From positions 1-61,620 of IMG/VR virus record IMGVR_UViG_3300028559_000041: a stretch of DNA of 61,620 bases; one strand, written 5' to 3'. The notes beneath the pieces are model-generated. The model was not told where the DNA came from, made no database searches, and saw only the letters and a program-made list of their open reading frames with translations. Source of the DNA: a virus. This document shows positions 37,201-45,391 of the stretch, piece by piece (position 1 is the stretch's first letter; each line of letters opens with the position of its first letter). Made by a program: the position numbers and the translations under genes.

Positions 37201-40115
37201 GTGATAGGACTACCTGGAACGATAGGAGATCCAGTTGGAGTAGGTGGTCTAACTATACTCGTCGTAACTGCTGGTCTAATTGAACTAGCTGGTGTGATAG
37301 GACTAGCTGGTGTGATAGGACTAGCAGGAATGATAGGACTAGCTGGAGTAAAAGTAGGTGGCCTAACTATACTTGTTGTGACTGCTGGTCTAATTGAACT
37401 AGCTGGAACGATAGGACTAGCTGGTGTGATAGGACTAGCAGGAATGATAGGACTAGCAGGAGTAAAAGTAGGTGGTCTAACTATACTTGTTGTGACTGCT
37501 GGTCTAATTGAACTAAGACTAGGAACAACAGGTTTAGTAGGAGTAAGTGAAGGAATAATTGGACCAGAAACAACCGGAGTAACAGGTTTAACAATACTCG
37601 TTGTAACCGATGGTTTTAATGGAAGAGAAGGTTTATCAGGAACAGTAACTGGTTTAGGTTTTAAAAAGTCAAAAATACCGGAAAATATACCTTTCTTTTT
37701 TACTTCACCATCCGGTGTAGTAACTGAAGGAGTAACAGGTTTAACAATACTTGTTGTAACTGTTGGTTTAGGTTTTAAAAGATCTAGAAGTCTAGAAAAT
37801 ACACCTTTCTTCTCATCTCCTTTAGAAACCGTCTCAACACTAGGTCTAGACATATTATCAACATTGTTAATTGGTTTAATACTTGTCGAAACTGTTGGTT
37901 TTAATGAACCAATTGGAGTAATAGGCTTAGTAGGAGTAATAGAAGGAATAATTGGACCAGAACCAACTGGGGTAACCGGCTTAACAATACTTGTCGTAAC
38001 TGTTGGTTTTTCAACAGGGTTAACAACTGGTTTAGGTTTAAAAAAATCAAAAATACCTGAAAATATGCCCTTCTTTTTTACTTCACCGTCTGGAGTAACC
38101 GAAGGAGTAAGAGGTTTAGCAGGAGTAATAGAAGGAATAATTGGACTAGAACCACCCGGAGTAACAGGTTTAACAATACTTGTTGTGACTGTTGGTTTAG
38201 TTTTAAAAAAATCTATAAATCTAGAAAATATATTCTTCTCATTTACTTTAGAAACAGTCTCAACACTAGGTCTAGACATATTATCAACATTATTAATTGG
38301 CTTGATACTTGTCGAAACTGTTGGTTTCAATGATCCAACTGGTGTAATAGGTTTAGCAGGTACAATCGATGGCATAATTGGGCCAGAACCAACTGGGGTA
38401 ACAGGTTTAACAATACTTGTTGTAACAGTTGGTTTTTCAACAGGGTTAACAACTGGTTTAGGTTTAAAAAAATCAAAAATACCGGAAAATATACCTTTCT
38501 TTTTTACTTCACCGTCTGGAGTAATAGAAGGAATAATTGGACTAGAACCAACCGGAGTAACAGGCTTAACAATACTTGTTGTAACCGTTGGCTTACTAGG
38601 TTTAAAAAAATCTAGAATCCTGGAGAATACACCTTTCTTCTCATCTCCTTTGGAAACAGTCTCAACACTAGGTCTAGACATATTATCAACATTATTAATT
38701 GGCTTAATACTAGTTGTAACCGTTGGTTTCAATGATCCAACTGGTGTAACAACAGGTTTAGCAGGAGTAATAGAAGGAATAATTGGACTAGAACCACCCG
38801 GAGTAACCGGTTTAACAATGCTTGTCGTAACTGTTGGTTTAGGCTTTAAAAAATCTATAAATCTAGAAAATATATTCTTCTCATTTACTTTAGAAACAGT
38901 CTCAACACTAGGTCTAGACATATTATCAACATTATTAATTGGCTTGATACTTGTTGTAACTGTTGGTTTAGGTTTTAGAAAATCAAAAATACCGGAAAAT
39001 ATACCTTTCTTTTTTACTTCACCATCTGGAGTAGGTGTAATTGAAGGACCAGAACCAAACTGAGTAACAGGTTTAACAATACTTGTTGTAACTGTTGGTT
39101 TAGCTTTAAAAAAGTCGAGAACTCTGGAGAATACACCTTTCTTCTCATTTACTTTAGAAACAGTCTCAACACTAGGTCTAGACATATTATCAACATTGTT
39201 GATTGGCTTAATACTAGGAGTGACTGTTGGTTTTACAACAGTGGTGACTGGTTTAGGTTTCAAAAAGTCAAAAATACCAGAAAATATACCCTTCTTTTTT
39301 ACTTCACCATCTAGTGGTGTAACCGAAGGGGTGTCAGGTTTAACAATACTTGTTGTAACTGTTGGTTTAGTTTTAAAAAAGTCTATAATTCCGGAGAATA
39401 CACCCTTCTTCTCATCACCTTTGGAAACGGTCTCAACACTAGGTCTAGACATATTATCAACATTATTAATTGGTTTGATACTTGTCGCAACTGTTGGTTT
39501 CAATGAACCAATTGGTGTAATAGGCTTAGTAGGAGTAATCGAAGGAATAATTGGACTAGAACCAACCGGAGTAACCGGTTTAACAATGCTTGTTGTAACC
39601 GTTGGTTTTTCAACAGGGTTAACAACTGGTTTAGGTTTAAAAAAATCAAAAATACCGGCAAATATACTCTTCTTTTTTACTTCTCCATCTGGAGTAACCG
39701 AAGGAGCAGGAGTAATCGAAGGAATAATTGGACTAGAACCAACCGGAGTAACAGGCTTAACAATACTAGTTGTAACCGTTGGTTTCATAGAACCACCATC
39801 AATTGGTGTAAGTAAAGGAGCAGTAGGTTTAATAATACTAGGAACAGGCTTAATTGAATTGACTTTCGTACCTTCAACAGATTTCTTACTCTCAAGTATA
39901 TTAAGTATTGTATTTTGATTATCTAATATTTTTTTAGTGTCTGTTTCCAATCTAGAAATTGACTCAGATATATTAGTCAGTGACTTAGAAAAGTCACCAG
40001 AAGCCAATGATGTACCAACAGGAGATTTCATCTCCGATTTATTAATAAGTGTCTCTGCAACCTTTTCTAAAGAAAGAGATAAATTATTTAACGCATCTAG
40101 TAACTGTTTATCCAT
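31251..40115 (-). CDS. Giant modular tape-measure-like protein
   Basis: 2954 residues from the ATG at 40115 (a TTG lies directly before it). Four regions can be seen. Residues 1-100: helical start with coiled coil. About 100-1060: Pro/Thr/Val repeats made of alternating cassettes, KPTVTTSIVKPVTPVGSSPI, NMSRPSVETVSK plus FSRxLDFFKPKP, and DGEVKKKGIFSGIFDFFKP. About 1120-1700: hydrophobic helices in units of about 70 residues around SDFIRNVKPIGFQQAFSTIV. About 1700-2800: repeats with G-x-Y-x-x-x-P-x-x-x-W. The end is Ser-rich. Length, hydrophobic helices and nearby tail genes fit a tape measure, which sets tail length; at 1.5 angstrom per residue the helical part alone implies a very long tail. 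It could instead be another giant virion protein. Confidence 0.65.
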   Translation of the reverse strand: MDKQLLDALNNLSLSLEKVAETLINKSEMKSPVGTSLASGDFSKSLTNISESISRLETDTKKILDNQNTILNILESKKSVEGTKVNSIKPVPSIIKPTAPLLTPIDGGSMKPTVTTSIVKPVTPVGSSPIIPSITPAPSVTPDGEVKKKSIFAGIFDFFKPKPVVNPVEKPTVTTSIVKPVTPVGSSPIIPSITPTKPITPIGSLKPTVATSIKPINNVDNMSRPSVETVSKGDEKKGVFSGIIDFFKTKPTVTTSIVKPDTPSVTPLDGEVKKKGIFSGIFDFLKPKPVTTVVKPTVTPSIKPINNVDNMSRPSVETVSKVNEKKGVFSRVLDFFKAKPTVTTSIVKPVTQFGSGPSITPTPDGEVKKKGIFSGIFDFLKPKPTVTTSIKPINNVDNMSRPSVETVSKVNEKNIFSRFIDFLKPKPTVTTSIVKPVTPGGSSPIIPSITPAKPVVTPVGSLKPTVTTSIKPINNVDNMSRPSVETVSKGDEKKGVFSRILDFFKPSKPTVTTSIVKPVTPVGSSPIIPSITPDGEVKKKGIFSGIFDFFKPKPVVNPVEKPTVTTSIVKPVTPVGSGPIMPSIVPAKPITPVGSLKPTVSTSIKPINNVDNMSRPSVETVSKVNEKNIFSRFIDFFKTKPTVTTSIVKPVTPGGSSPIIPSITPAKPLTPSVTPDGEVKKKGIFSGIFDFFKPKPVVNPVEKPTVTTSIVKPVTPVGSGPIIPSITPTKPITPIGSLKPTVSTSIKPINNVDNMSRPSVETVSKGDEKKGVFSRLLDLLKPKPTVTTSIVKPVTPSVTTPDGEVKKKGIFSGIFDFLKPKPVTVPDKPSLPLKPSVTTSIVKPVTPVVSGPIIPSLTPTKPVVPSLSSIRPAVTTSIVRPPTFTPASPIIPASPITPASPIVPASSIRPAVTTSIVRPPTFTPASPIIPASPITPASPITPASSIRPAVTTSIVRPPTPTGSPIVPGSPITPASPITPASPITPASSIRPAVTTSIVRPPTPTVSPIVPGSPITPVGPSTPVGSTPVGPVRPAVTTSIVRPTTPPGSPPAMNPPAKGGSWSGLPVIPVAIVSFGDGSELLGSNSAATVIGRRKAAKGPADIKDSRSKSPDVKKSAAKDMSRPSVETVSKEGEEKKKKGLFSEEQKKAIGDGVKLLLLMAVGIVAIGLAFKIVGGINVASVLALAVALPLVAIAFEKISKVKTTPREMAMVSLSLVIMAGAILLTSFILSKVKPIGMAQAFSTIVIAGAFAIISTQMGKLIGALGKISPVTAVIAALLMPIVLVAVSYAIMKSSDFIRNVKPIGFQQAFSTIVIAATFAIISLSLGKLIGAFKGISPVAALVAAALMPIVLIGVSYAIMKSSDFIRNVKPIGFQQAFSSIVIAGVFALVGFGLGKMLKAFDKISPMEALAFAIIGPIILIGISYAIMKSSEFIRNVKPVGFQQFFASVVISLVFVVLSFGIKQIVKALDKISLVDITKAAIFAPIILIAMSYAIMESSQFIRNVKPIGLQQFFASIMISIIFVALSFAVKFIVKNTRGISAKDMVKGGLILVAMAVGILAASLLIKLIPNISNSQFGSFIKLSLVLVSLAAVALAITKITKNISQKDMIKASLVIVALAITIALTSQILSMGDYSKFPEAIWTLSTAFTISVFGLVAGGLGFLIKKIGVKEFLIGAVAIVVLGAAIALTSQILSMGDYSKYPTVGWSLGVGLTLVAFGVASLAIGELILATGGLAAGAMALGALAILGLAATIVATDKILSSGSYTTFPSNDWIGSVAKTLLLFGTAVVTLGAISAGGGLLEGITFGLVKNPIDAGIDAVRKISGIIVETSSILADGDYGNFPTDQWISGVAKTLLLFGTAVVTLGAISSGGGALEGITFGLVKNPIKAGIDAIKDISQSIVDADTILSTGSYTGGPKVEWSKGIGLALGSFSSVYKMMMSSQILSLFTGGKVGGETFTASIRSISEAIKIAGDELSSGNFTGGPTEAWAKSVGIAIGAFSIVYDMMEKSKIMSFFSKDLGVTVEAFSSAIGSISTGIATAATTLGGVKFEGGPKEEWAKSVGLAIGAFSEVYNMLQKQKVMNLGGKIVGKIGKLFGGSGKAVDLGVSVTEFSSAIEVIAGGLATAAINLGAAKDIWKGGPSETWAKGVGQAIAAFAPVFTAVSETTSLFGSGPPIAAFKEAIVTISGGIIEAAGVFGAASKDAVFDLSKVPSAEWGQNVGQAISAFSPVFQYLSENSGWFSDAGEAAQKLKSAIKDIALAIKDASTTLFGGNYGYEIDAKWGKSISVIYKQFIDLFNNDDLETDVDVIKEKNIAVVEIAKGIKSVSDTLATGLYDTKFFEFDKSATKLISSFLSLYDKLSDLEDAKKKFTTLEDLSMNIKQVSIILSAGKYETKFLKYEKESTSLISSFVKLLNKTSDIEEPVNKFATMLSLANNIRDISNIISTGKYDVSMPKDYMSSFEKAIDSITSIVKKVRSITNKDMIKVYLLPNQLQKLSFSLSKIKFAEIPDNWIDSTSKTLSKFADLIKIIGGKTNLSDSKKIENLTISILKIDKLVELGRYKDYPPTSWIDNISKSIMKYGSLIMSVNKSFTTEGLLLGSFKISTIIKNIVDVSNKISSGKYSKYPELSWIEATELLVNRFGELSMSVDKKYGLSSLNTGLLKILNISKTISAISGYLSMGKYTSFPSLDWASGVPKALQGFMNLKFNSSMMDYLFPKDEETEKNKIAKVIDLMLFVDSRFKSGNWTKFPTVSWANGTIVALSKFGNILKLLDFKNLGSGIGKNTGIISAIGNIDLLTRAFDRLGIAIDRFTKSVDVIDAKKLESIRTLTSNVVLLSMMDPNQFETMMSKLESKSQVFNGLINDSKTKSSAPSAPSSSGSVRSTGVVSMGSVNRPSSGTDVSKAATDNQSKATMDKLVTIMADIASVVGSKGTLMEYIESIKPKEDKGSWFDFS
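36960..39840 (-). repeat. Interleaved Pro/Thr cassette repeats in the tape-measure-like gene
   Basis: About 2.9 kb of imperfect direct repeats. One cassette (V-E-T-V-S-K then a short amphipathic helix and K-P) occurs six times plus one diverged copy. Another (DGEVKKKGIFSGIFDFFKPKP type) occurs six times, each linked by P-T-V-T-T-S-I-V-K-P. A third, shorter A-S-P-I-x-P array follows. Near-identical DNA between copies points to recent recombination. Confidence 0.9.
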
Positions 40116-40162
40116 CAAAATTAACTTTAATTTACAAAGTATATATAAATTATGTTAACATC

Positions 40163-40172
40163 TTAATATATA
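40163..40172 (+). promoter_or_regulatory. TTAATATATA box before the 40176 gene
   Basis: Exact copy, 3 bases before the ATG at 40176. Confidence 0.3.
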
Positions 40173-40175
40173 AAC

Positions 40176-40673
40176 ATGAAAAACATGATAAATGATAAAA
40201 ATACTATGAAGATTATGAAATTTAAAAAATTCATATCCTATTTCAATTTACGTGAATCTCTTAAAGAGGTTGAATTGAATCAAATTCTTGATAAAATTTC
40301 AAAAAAAATGAAATTGACTTATGGAGAAGAGTCATTTCTTGGTAAATTTGGAAAAGTAAAAGATGATGATTTAAAAGATTATAAAATGCTTTCAATGCAA
40401 TCAACATTTGAAAAAATAAGCGATCTAATAAATAATAATAAAAAAGTTATTTGTGATCTATATGATAAAAATGGTAAAGTAGGAATTCAAATAATTTCAA
40501 TTTATAACGATTATGAAAATGAAATCTGTATTCTGGAATTAAAGAACGGTGAGAAAATCGATCTAAAAGATAATTATCTTTATAACATAATATATAACAT
40601 ACAAAAAGATTCATATTCATTACAAGCTGAAGACGAATTCTTTGAGAAAATACCAGTGAAAAATGAAGATTAA
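40176..40673 (+). CDS. Tagged protein of unknown function
   Basis: 165 residues from 40176, though in-frame ATGs at 40206 and 40215 would put the tag (MKIMKFKKFISYFNLRESL) at the very start; the box at 40163 favours the first ATG. The second half has beta strands alternating with loops, like a small SH3-type fold (VGIQIISIYNDYENEICIL). Acidic end. Function unknown. The next gene overlaps its end by 11 bases. Confidence 0.65.
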   Translation: MKNMINDKNTMKIMKFKKFISYFNLRESLKEVELNQILDKISKKMKLTYGEESFLGKFGKVKDDDLKDYKMLSMQSTFEKISDLINNNKKVICDLYDKNGKVGIQIISIYNDYENEICILELKNGEKIDLKDNYLYNIIYNIQKDSYSLQAEDEFFEKIPVKNED

Positions 40674-40932
40674 AAATTATAAATCATTCTTAGAAGCAAT
40701 ATCCGGAACTGAACTAGTAGGACACATGGGTCCTAACTACGGCGAAGAAGATAACTCACCTATGAAAAAACTAGGAACCACTGATGTTATTTATTCAGAT
40801 ATGTTCGGAAAAATGGTACTATATGATGATTATCAAGACCTATATATGGATTATCTTAAAAAAGGTGGAACTCCACTTCAAGGATTTAATTTAGAAAACT
40901 TAGATAAGGTTTTAGGAGTTTTGAATAATTAA
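40663..40932 (+). CDS. Small tagged protein
   Basis: 89 residues starting MKIKNYKSFLEAISG, a very good tag with F-L-E-A as in protease-cleaved peptides. The rest, GHMGPNYGEEDNSPMKKLG and on, is short and of mixed composition with no known family. It overlaps the genes on both sides, upstream by 11 bases and the convergent endonuclease by four. Confidence 0.7.
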   Translation: MKIKNYKSFLEAISGTELVGHMGPNYGEEDNSPMKKLGTTDVIYSDMFGKMVLYDDYQDLYMDYLKKGGTPLQGFNLENLDKVLGVLNN

Positions 40933-42164
40933 ATCTTATTTTTAAGACTCTCTTTCAAAATATCAAATATCCGGTCAATCTGGTCATATCTAATACGGAT
41001 TAAATCAATGTAATTATCTTCACAATAATCATTTTTAATTTTATCGTTTATTTTGAGTGATTCATATGATTTTAATCCACCGAAAAGCTCTACTGGTTCA
41101 TAGTGTTGAATTCCATCAAACTCTATAGCGATTCTGTATTTAGGTAGGTAGAAATCAAAAGGTAGTTTATATCTCAATCCAATACATCCATCAAACTTTT
41201 TTTGCCTAACATATTCAATCTGATTTATATCTAAAAATTTAGATATTTTCTTTTCACCCTTTGATTCATTACAATGAGAACAACCTGCACCACTCAAATG
41301 TGATGATGATACTTGTTCAAAATCACCGTGTATTTTACAAACTATTTTTACCTTTGTCTGATTATTCACATATTTAACCTTTGAGTAGTCATATAAAAAA
41401 TTATGTATCTCATTTGCTTCTTTTATAAATTGATTTGTTGTTTTTTTTAAAATTACTCTTTCGACCAATCCAGAAGAATGTATATGAGCTCCTGCTTTTT
41501 GTTCATATACCTTACCTTCAAATATTATTTTAACTTTGTTTTGACTACCACTATATTCAACCAATGAATAATCATATTTATCTCCGTGTTTATCATAACA
41601 TTTTCTTAAAAAGTCGTCTTGATTTTTTATAGTATCTCTTTCACAATTATATCCAAGTAGATGTAAAACCGGTTTCTGTCTATAAATGACATCATCATAT
41701 TTAATCAAAACTTCTATGTGTGATCCTTTATAATCCACTAATGAATAATCATATTTATAACCCCAAATTGATCTAGCATCATCTATAAAATCTCTGTTAC
41801 TTCTAAGTCGTCTAACTCTTTCTGGTTTACGACCCATTAAATGTTTACTTGGATTTTGCAAATATTCAATACCATCTTTTATAAGTACTACCTTTGTGTT
41901 CATGTTTTTAAAAACGGTCTTACTATATTCATACTCTTCACCATGTATCTTTTTGGACTCAAAAATGAACCTATCGGTGTCCCATCTCAATTCACACATT
42001 TTACCTAAGATGTGATCTTCTGCTTTTTGTGAAAATATCCAATCCTTGTAAATTATTTTAATACTTGTCTTCATATTTTTATAATCAACAAGTGAGTAAT
42101 CATATTTATCACCCCATATTTTCCTTGATTTACTTATAAAATCCTCATTAGATATTCTTTTCAT
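40929..42164 (-). CDS. Multi-repeat PD-(D/E)xK endonuclease, probable homing type
   Basis: 411 residues. Five repeats of about 60 residues each carry W/H-G-x-x-Y-D/E-Y-S-x-V/T-x-Y/F-K-N/G (for example GDKYDYSLVDYKNM, GEEYEYSKTVFKNM) and end in a H-L-x-G turn. Then comes a zinc pair CSHCNESKGE and the nuclease core LPFDFYLPKYRIAIEFDG with IQHYEP. The catalytic part is close to that of the 22659 gene. It stands right beside uvsX, a conserved target gene, as homing enzymes often do. Confidence 0.75.
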   Translation of the reverse strand: MKRISNEDFISKSRKIWGDKYDYSLVDYKNMKTSIKIIYKDWIFSQKAEDHILGKMCELRWDTDRFIFESKKIHGEEYEYSKTVFKNMNTKVVLIKDGIEYLQNPSKHLMGRKPERVRRLRSNRDFIDDARSIWGYKYDYSLVDYKGSHIEVLIKYDDVIYRQKPVLHLLGYNCERDTIKNQDDFLRKCYDKHGDKYDYSLVEYSGSQNKVKIIFEGKVYEQKAGAHIHSSGLVERVILKKTTNQFIKEANEIHNFLYDYSKVKYVNNQTKVKIVCKIHGDFEQVSSSHLSGAGCSHCNESKGEKKISKFLDINQIEYVRQKKFDGCIGLRYKLPFDFYLPKYRIAIEFDGIQHYEPVELFGGLKSYESLKINDKIKNDYCEDNYIDLIRIRYDQIDRIFDILKESLKNKI

Positions 42165-42290
42165 ATATAGTATATATAAAATATATCTTCTTCCTATCCA
42201 CTATTTAACATATACTTTGATACATAAATTTATTTTTTGATGTGGTATATTAAATCAAATATATACTATATAAAAAATAAATTTTTAAAA

Positions 42291-43517
42291 ATGGCAAAAC
42301 AAACAGGTAAAGAAACCAAGAAATTTGAATTCAGTAAAGTAGGATCTATATTGGATAATATAGCAAAAACAATTCCAATTGTTATTGAAAAGGAAGTAAA
42401 AGAAAAGAAATTTATTAGTACTGGAAATTATCTATTAGACGCAGCTTTATCAGCTAGATTAGTAGGAGGTGGAATTTTAGGAGGTAGAATTTTTGGAATT
42501 TTAGGTGAAAGTGGTAGCGGTAAATCCTTTATAGCATATTCAATATGTAGATCGGCACAAAAAGATGGATATTCGATTATTTACATTGATACGGAAAACT
42601 CGATAGATTTAGACGGCATCACGAAGTATGGTATTGATAACTCTAATGAAAAATTCAGATTAATCAGATCAAATAAAGTTGAAGATATAAATATGTCACT
42701 CACTCAATTATTAGATGATTTAAAAGAAGCTAAATTAGGTGGATATGAAATGCCAAAATTATTAATTGTATTAGATTCAATTGGTATGATGTCATCTAAT
42801 AAGGAAAAAGAAGATTTGTTAAAAGGTGCAATGAAACAGGACATGACACGTGCGAAAGGATTAAATGCTCTTTTCAGAAGTATTAGCTCTGATCTTGGAT
42901 ACCTTGATATTCCTATGATCTGCTGTAACCATACGTATCTATCCCAAGATCTTTTCCCAAAAGAGATTTCCAAAGGCGGGATGGGTCTAGTATATTCCGC
43001 ATCAGTTTTGGGATTTTTAAGCAAAAGTAAGCTTAAAGATGGAACAGAAGATGAGATGGATTTAGGTCAGTCAGGTATTTCTGTTCTATTCAAAACTCAA
43101 AAGAATCGTTTAGCCAAACCAAAGAAAATTAGATTTGATATTTCTTTTGCAACAGGTTTAAATAAATATAGTGGTTTAGAGAATTTCTGTCGTCCAGAAT
43201 ACTTCACACAAGTTGGAATCGCTCAAGGTAAAATGGAAGTTGATAAAAAAACTGGAGAGATGACATTTACACCAGGTGGTAACAGATGGTATATAAATCA
43301 TTTAAATAAATCAGTCACAACTAAACAATTATTCACTCAAGAAATATTCACAATGGAAGTTCTTGAGAAGATGGCACCAATTGTTAATGATTATTTCAGA
43401 TTTAAATCATTAGATGAAATTGAACAAGTTGAAAAAGAGTTTAATGATATAATTGGTGAAGAAGAAATTGAAACACCAGATAGTGAATCATTTGATGCAG
43501 GTGATTTCTTTAGTTAA
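42291..43517 (+). CDS. uvsX: UvsX/RecA-type recombinase
   Basis: 408 residues from the ATG at 42291 (MAKQTGKETKKFEF), preferred over the upstream ATG at 42237, which lies in a promoter-like TATA-rich stretch. The RecA core is clear: Walker A GESGSGKS (residues 72-79), SIIYIDTENSIDLDG, Walker B LLIVLDSIGMM, and IPMICCNHTYLSQD with a GGMGLVYSAS loop near the L2 region. An acidic tail ends DAGDFFS. It forms filaments on single-stranded DNA for strand invasion in phage replication and repair. Pairs with the UvsY-like protein at 50823. Confidence 0.92.
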   Translation: MAKQTGKETKKFEFSKVGSILDNIAKTIPIVIEKEVKEKKFISTGNYLLDAALSARLVGGGILGGRIFGILGESGSGKSFIAYSICRSAQKDGYSIIYIDTENSIDLDGITKYGIDNSNEKFRLIRSNKVEDINMSLTQLLDDLKEAKLGGYEMPKLLIVLDSIGMMSSNKEKEDLLKGAMKQDMTRAKGLNALFRSISSDLGYLDIPMICCNHTYLSQDLFPKEISKGGMGLVYSASVLGFLSKSKLKDGTEDEMDLGQSGISVLFKTQKNRLAKPKKIRFDISFATGLNKYSGLENFCRPEYFTQVGIAQGKMEVDKKTGEMTFTPGGNRWYINHLNKSVTTKQLFTQEIFTMEVLEKMAPIVNDYFRFKSLDEIEQVEKEFNDIIGEEEIETPDSESFDAGDFFS

Positions 43518-43523
43518 TAATTT

Positions 43524-43550
43524 AAAACCCACTCAAATGAGTGGGTTTTT
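43524..43550. terminator. Bidirectional terminator with CCCACTC stem
   Basis: Stem AAAACCCACTC (43524-43534) with GAGTGGGTTTT (43539-43549), loop AAAT. Same hairpin as at 50193. Confidence 0.9.
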
Positions 43551-43816
43551 CATTTATATTTAATAACTCCTCCAATATTATTTAATATTGGTACTGATAA
43601 TTGATTTGGTTTTCCGACTGTTTGTACAGTAATACTTTTAATTTGTTCCGGATATTTTGTAAAATAATCTACCAGAACTTGTTTCTTTTCTTCTTCTCCG
43701 CTTTCATCTTCAAAATCAAAGAATCTTATCAATCTAAAAATATTGTTATCAACATATTCTTTAGCATCAAGTTTATTTTTCTGATTATATAAATCCCAAT
43801 CATCAATATGGTCCAT
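43550..43816 (-). CDS. Small unknown protein
   Basis: 88 residues, MDHIDDWDLYNQKNKLDAKE, acidic in the first half and ending in a short neutral tail. No family recognised. It follows the tagged 43818 gene after one base, so they share a transcript. Confidence 0.6.
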   Translation of the reverse strand: MDHIDDWDLYNQKNKLDAKEYVDNNIFRLIRFFDFEDESGEEEKKQVLVDYFTKYPEQIKSITVQTVGKPNQLSVPILNNIGGVIKYK

Positions 43817-43817
43817 A

Positions 43818-44117
43818 TTATTTACTTTTTGATTCGTTACTAACGTGACCTATTTTTCTATCCATTTCATCAAGAGTATTTACAACCTTTTCTGGGAAAA
43901 ATTGATTTAACTTTTGAATAGTAGAATCGTCATCATAGTAATATAATTGATTATCAATAACCGATATTTCGCCTTGTGAAATCATACTAGATATGATAGG
44001 ATCAGTAAGATAGTTCATCTCAGAGTCAGATATAGATATAGATATAACATTTTCAACACCTGGACCAGGAGGAATGTTATTAGATTCATTAATAAATTGT
44101 AAATATGTCTTTATCAT
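43818..44117 (-). CDS. Small tagged protein
   Basis: 99 residues starting MIKTYLQFINESNNIPPGPG. This tag is the closest in the window to T4's MKTYQEFIAE. The rest is acidic with a Y-Y-Y-D-D-D motif and ends in Ser/Lys. Unknown function. It is divergent from the phosphoesterase at 44181. Confidence 0.7.
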   Translation of the reverse strand: MIKTYLQFINESNNIPPGPGVENVISISISDSEMNYLTDPIISSMISQGEISVIDNQLYYYDDDSTIQKLNQFFPEKVVNTLDEMDRKIGHVSNESKSK

Positions 44118-44147
44118 ATAGTATTTTAGTTTTTTTATATATTAAAT

Positions 44148-44176
44148 TTTGTTATTAGAAATATTTCGTATATTTG
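44148..44176 (+). promoter_or_regulatory. Possible host-type promoter before phosphoesterase
   Basis: TTTG at 44148-44151 and TATATTTG at 44169-44176 with a 17-base gap, slightly shorter than usual. The ATG is five bases after the -7 element, so the mRNA would be nearly leaderless. Confidence 0.4.
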
Positions 44177-44180
44177 TCAT

Positions 44181-44786
44181 ATGAGAATTGAACATCAAAA
44201 CATCCATTTCGCTAGTGATTACCACATTGGCCATCACAATGTCATTAGATTTGACGGAAGGCCGTTTGTAAGTATAGAAGAAATGCATGAAACACTTATT
44301 AAAAACTGGAACTCAGTAGTTGAAGATGAAGATATAGTATTTTACTTAGGTGACTTTGCTTTTAAAGATAAAGGTGAACCAAAGTGGTTTAGAGAACAAT
44401 TAAAAGGTAAGATTTATTTTATAATGGGAAACCACGATAGAATAAGAGACATATCTAAATTAGGATTTGAAAAAGTATTTGGTGATGATACTGCTCTTGG
44501 TGGAGCAACTATATCAGTAAAAGATGAAGATGCAAATAGAGGATATCAAGATATAATAATGTGTCATTATCCAATACTTTCTTGGAATAAAGCACATCAT
44601 GGTTCGTGGCATATTCACGGACATTGTCACCAATCACTGGCTAAAAACCCAGAAATGGATTGGTATTACAAAAGAAAAGTTATAGATGCTGGAACTAATG
44701 GATTAGGATATACACCGATATCTTACACAGAGTTGAAAAAGATTATGAATGAAAAGATTGTATCATCAGTAGATCATCACGAATAA
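44181..44786 (+). CDS. Metallophosphoesterase
   Basis: 201 residues. Calcineurin-like motifs in order: ASDYHIGHHN (D13, H15), FYLGDFAFKDKG (about residues 53-64), IMGNHDR (about 82-88), MCHYPI and HIHGHCHQS. Close to the small phage and bacterial phosphoesterases that act on nucleotides or nucleic acid ends; the exact substrate cannot be read from the sequence. Its stop overlaps the next ATG (TAATG). Confidence 0.85.
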   Translation: MRIEHQNIHFASDYHIGHHNVIRFDGRPFVSIEEMHETLIKNWNSVVEDEDIVFYLGDFAFKDKGEPKWFREQLKGKIYFIMGNHDRIRDISKLGFEKVFGDDTALGGATISVKDEDANRGYQDIIMCHYPILSWNKAHHGSWHIHGHCHQSLAKNPEMDWYYKRKVIDAGTNGLGYTPISYTELKKIMNEKIVSSVDHHE

Positions 44787-44980
44787 TGAAAGTACTTTGT
44801 ATAGATAACAAAAATGTTTCACTATCTTTAACAATTGGAGAATGGTATAAAGTAATTTCAGAAGATGAACATACTTATCTCATTGATAATGATCACGCAT
44901 ACACAAAAAGAATTGCTAAAAGTAAATTTTTATCAAAGGAAGAACTACGACAACTTAAACTAGAAAAATTAGGCATATGA
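44786..44980 (+). CDS. Small SH3-like phage protein
   Basis: 64 residues, MKVLCIDNKNVSLSLTIGEW with Y-K-V-I and a short helical end. This matches a common group of tiny phage proteins with a five-strand barrel-like pattern (L-T-x-G-x-W-Y-x-V-I then Y-x-I-x-N-D). It overlaps the genes on both sides, showing tight coupling. Role unknown. Confidence 0.7.
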   Translation: MKVLCIDNKNVSLSLTIGEWYKVISEDEHTYLIDNDHAYTKRIAKSKFLSKEELRQLKLEKLGI

Positions 44981-45390
44981 ACTCACTAAACAAATCATCA
45001 GAAATTTTATTGTCAGAAATGACATCAGAAGATATCATCAGAAAAGAACTTGATGATGTCACACTTTATTTTGATTATCAAGAAACTGATTCTGAGACTG
45101 AATTGTCTCTTATAACAATTTCTAAAAATCACGGTGAAAGATTTCTTTTTCACAAGATAAGTTCAAATAGTAAATTATCTTGTCTAGGTAAAATGATCGA
45201 TTATATCAAATCAGATTACAAGGTAAATCATCAAAATTATGAAATCATTTGGAGAAAAAAGGGAGACACAAAAGATAATGTCTCTTGGTTCAACGGTAAA
45301 TCGTTTTTATCTATTATAGATAAGTTTTACTTCATGAAAGATCCATCTGATATTTTAATCTATGAGGTTAAAATGAAACCGATGGCTTAA
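44977..45390 (+). CDS. Unknown 137-residue protein
   Basis: Starts in an ATGA overlap with the 44786 gene. Acidic helical first third, then a mixed alpha/beta region with IIWRKKGDTKDNVSWFNG. No family recognised. The last gene of the phosphoesterase operon. Confidence 0.6.
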   Translation: MNSLNKSSEILLSEMTSEDIIRKELDDVTLYFDYQETDSETELSLITISKNHGERFLFHKISSNSKLSCLGKMIDYIKSDYKVNHQNYEIIWRKKGDTKDNVSWFNGKSFLSIIDKFYFMKDPSDILIYEVKMKPMA

Positions 45391-45391
45391 A

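Noticed and set aside
37009-39063. 684-codon open frame antisense to the tape-measure repeats, collagen-like (T-G-V-x-G-L)
   Set aside because: It is the mirror of Pro/Thr/Ile-rich repeats on the coding strand, which leave no stops on the other strand. No start signal, and the same applies to 39196-39918.
36960-39840. CRISPR-like regular repeats
   Set aside because: Repeats are coding, vary in length and sequence, and keep the reading frame; no constant spacer length.
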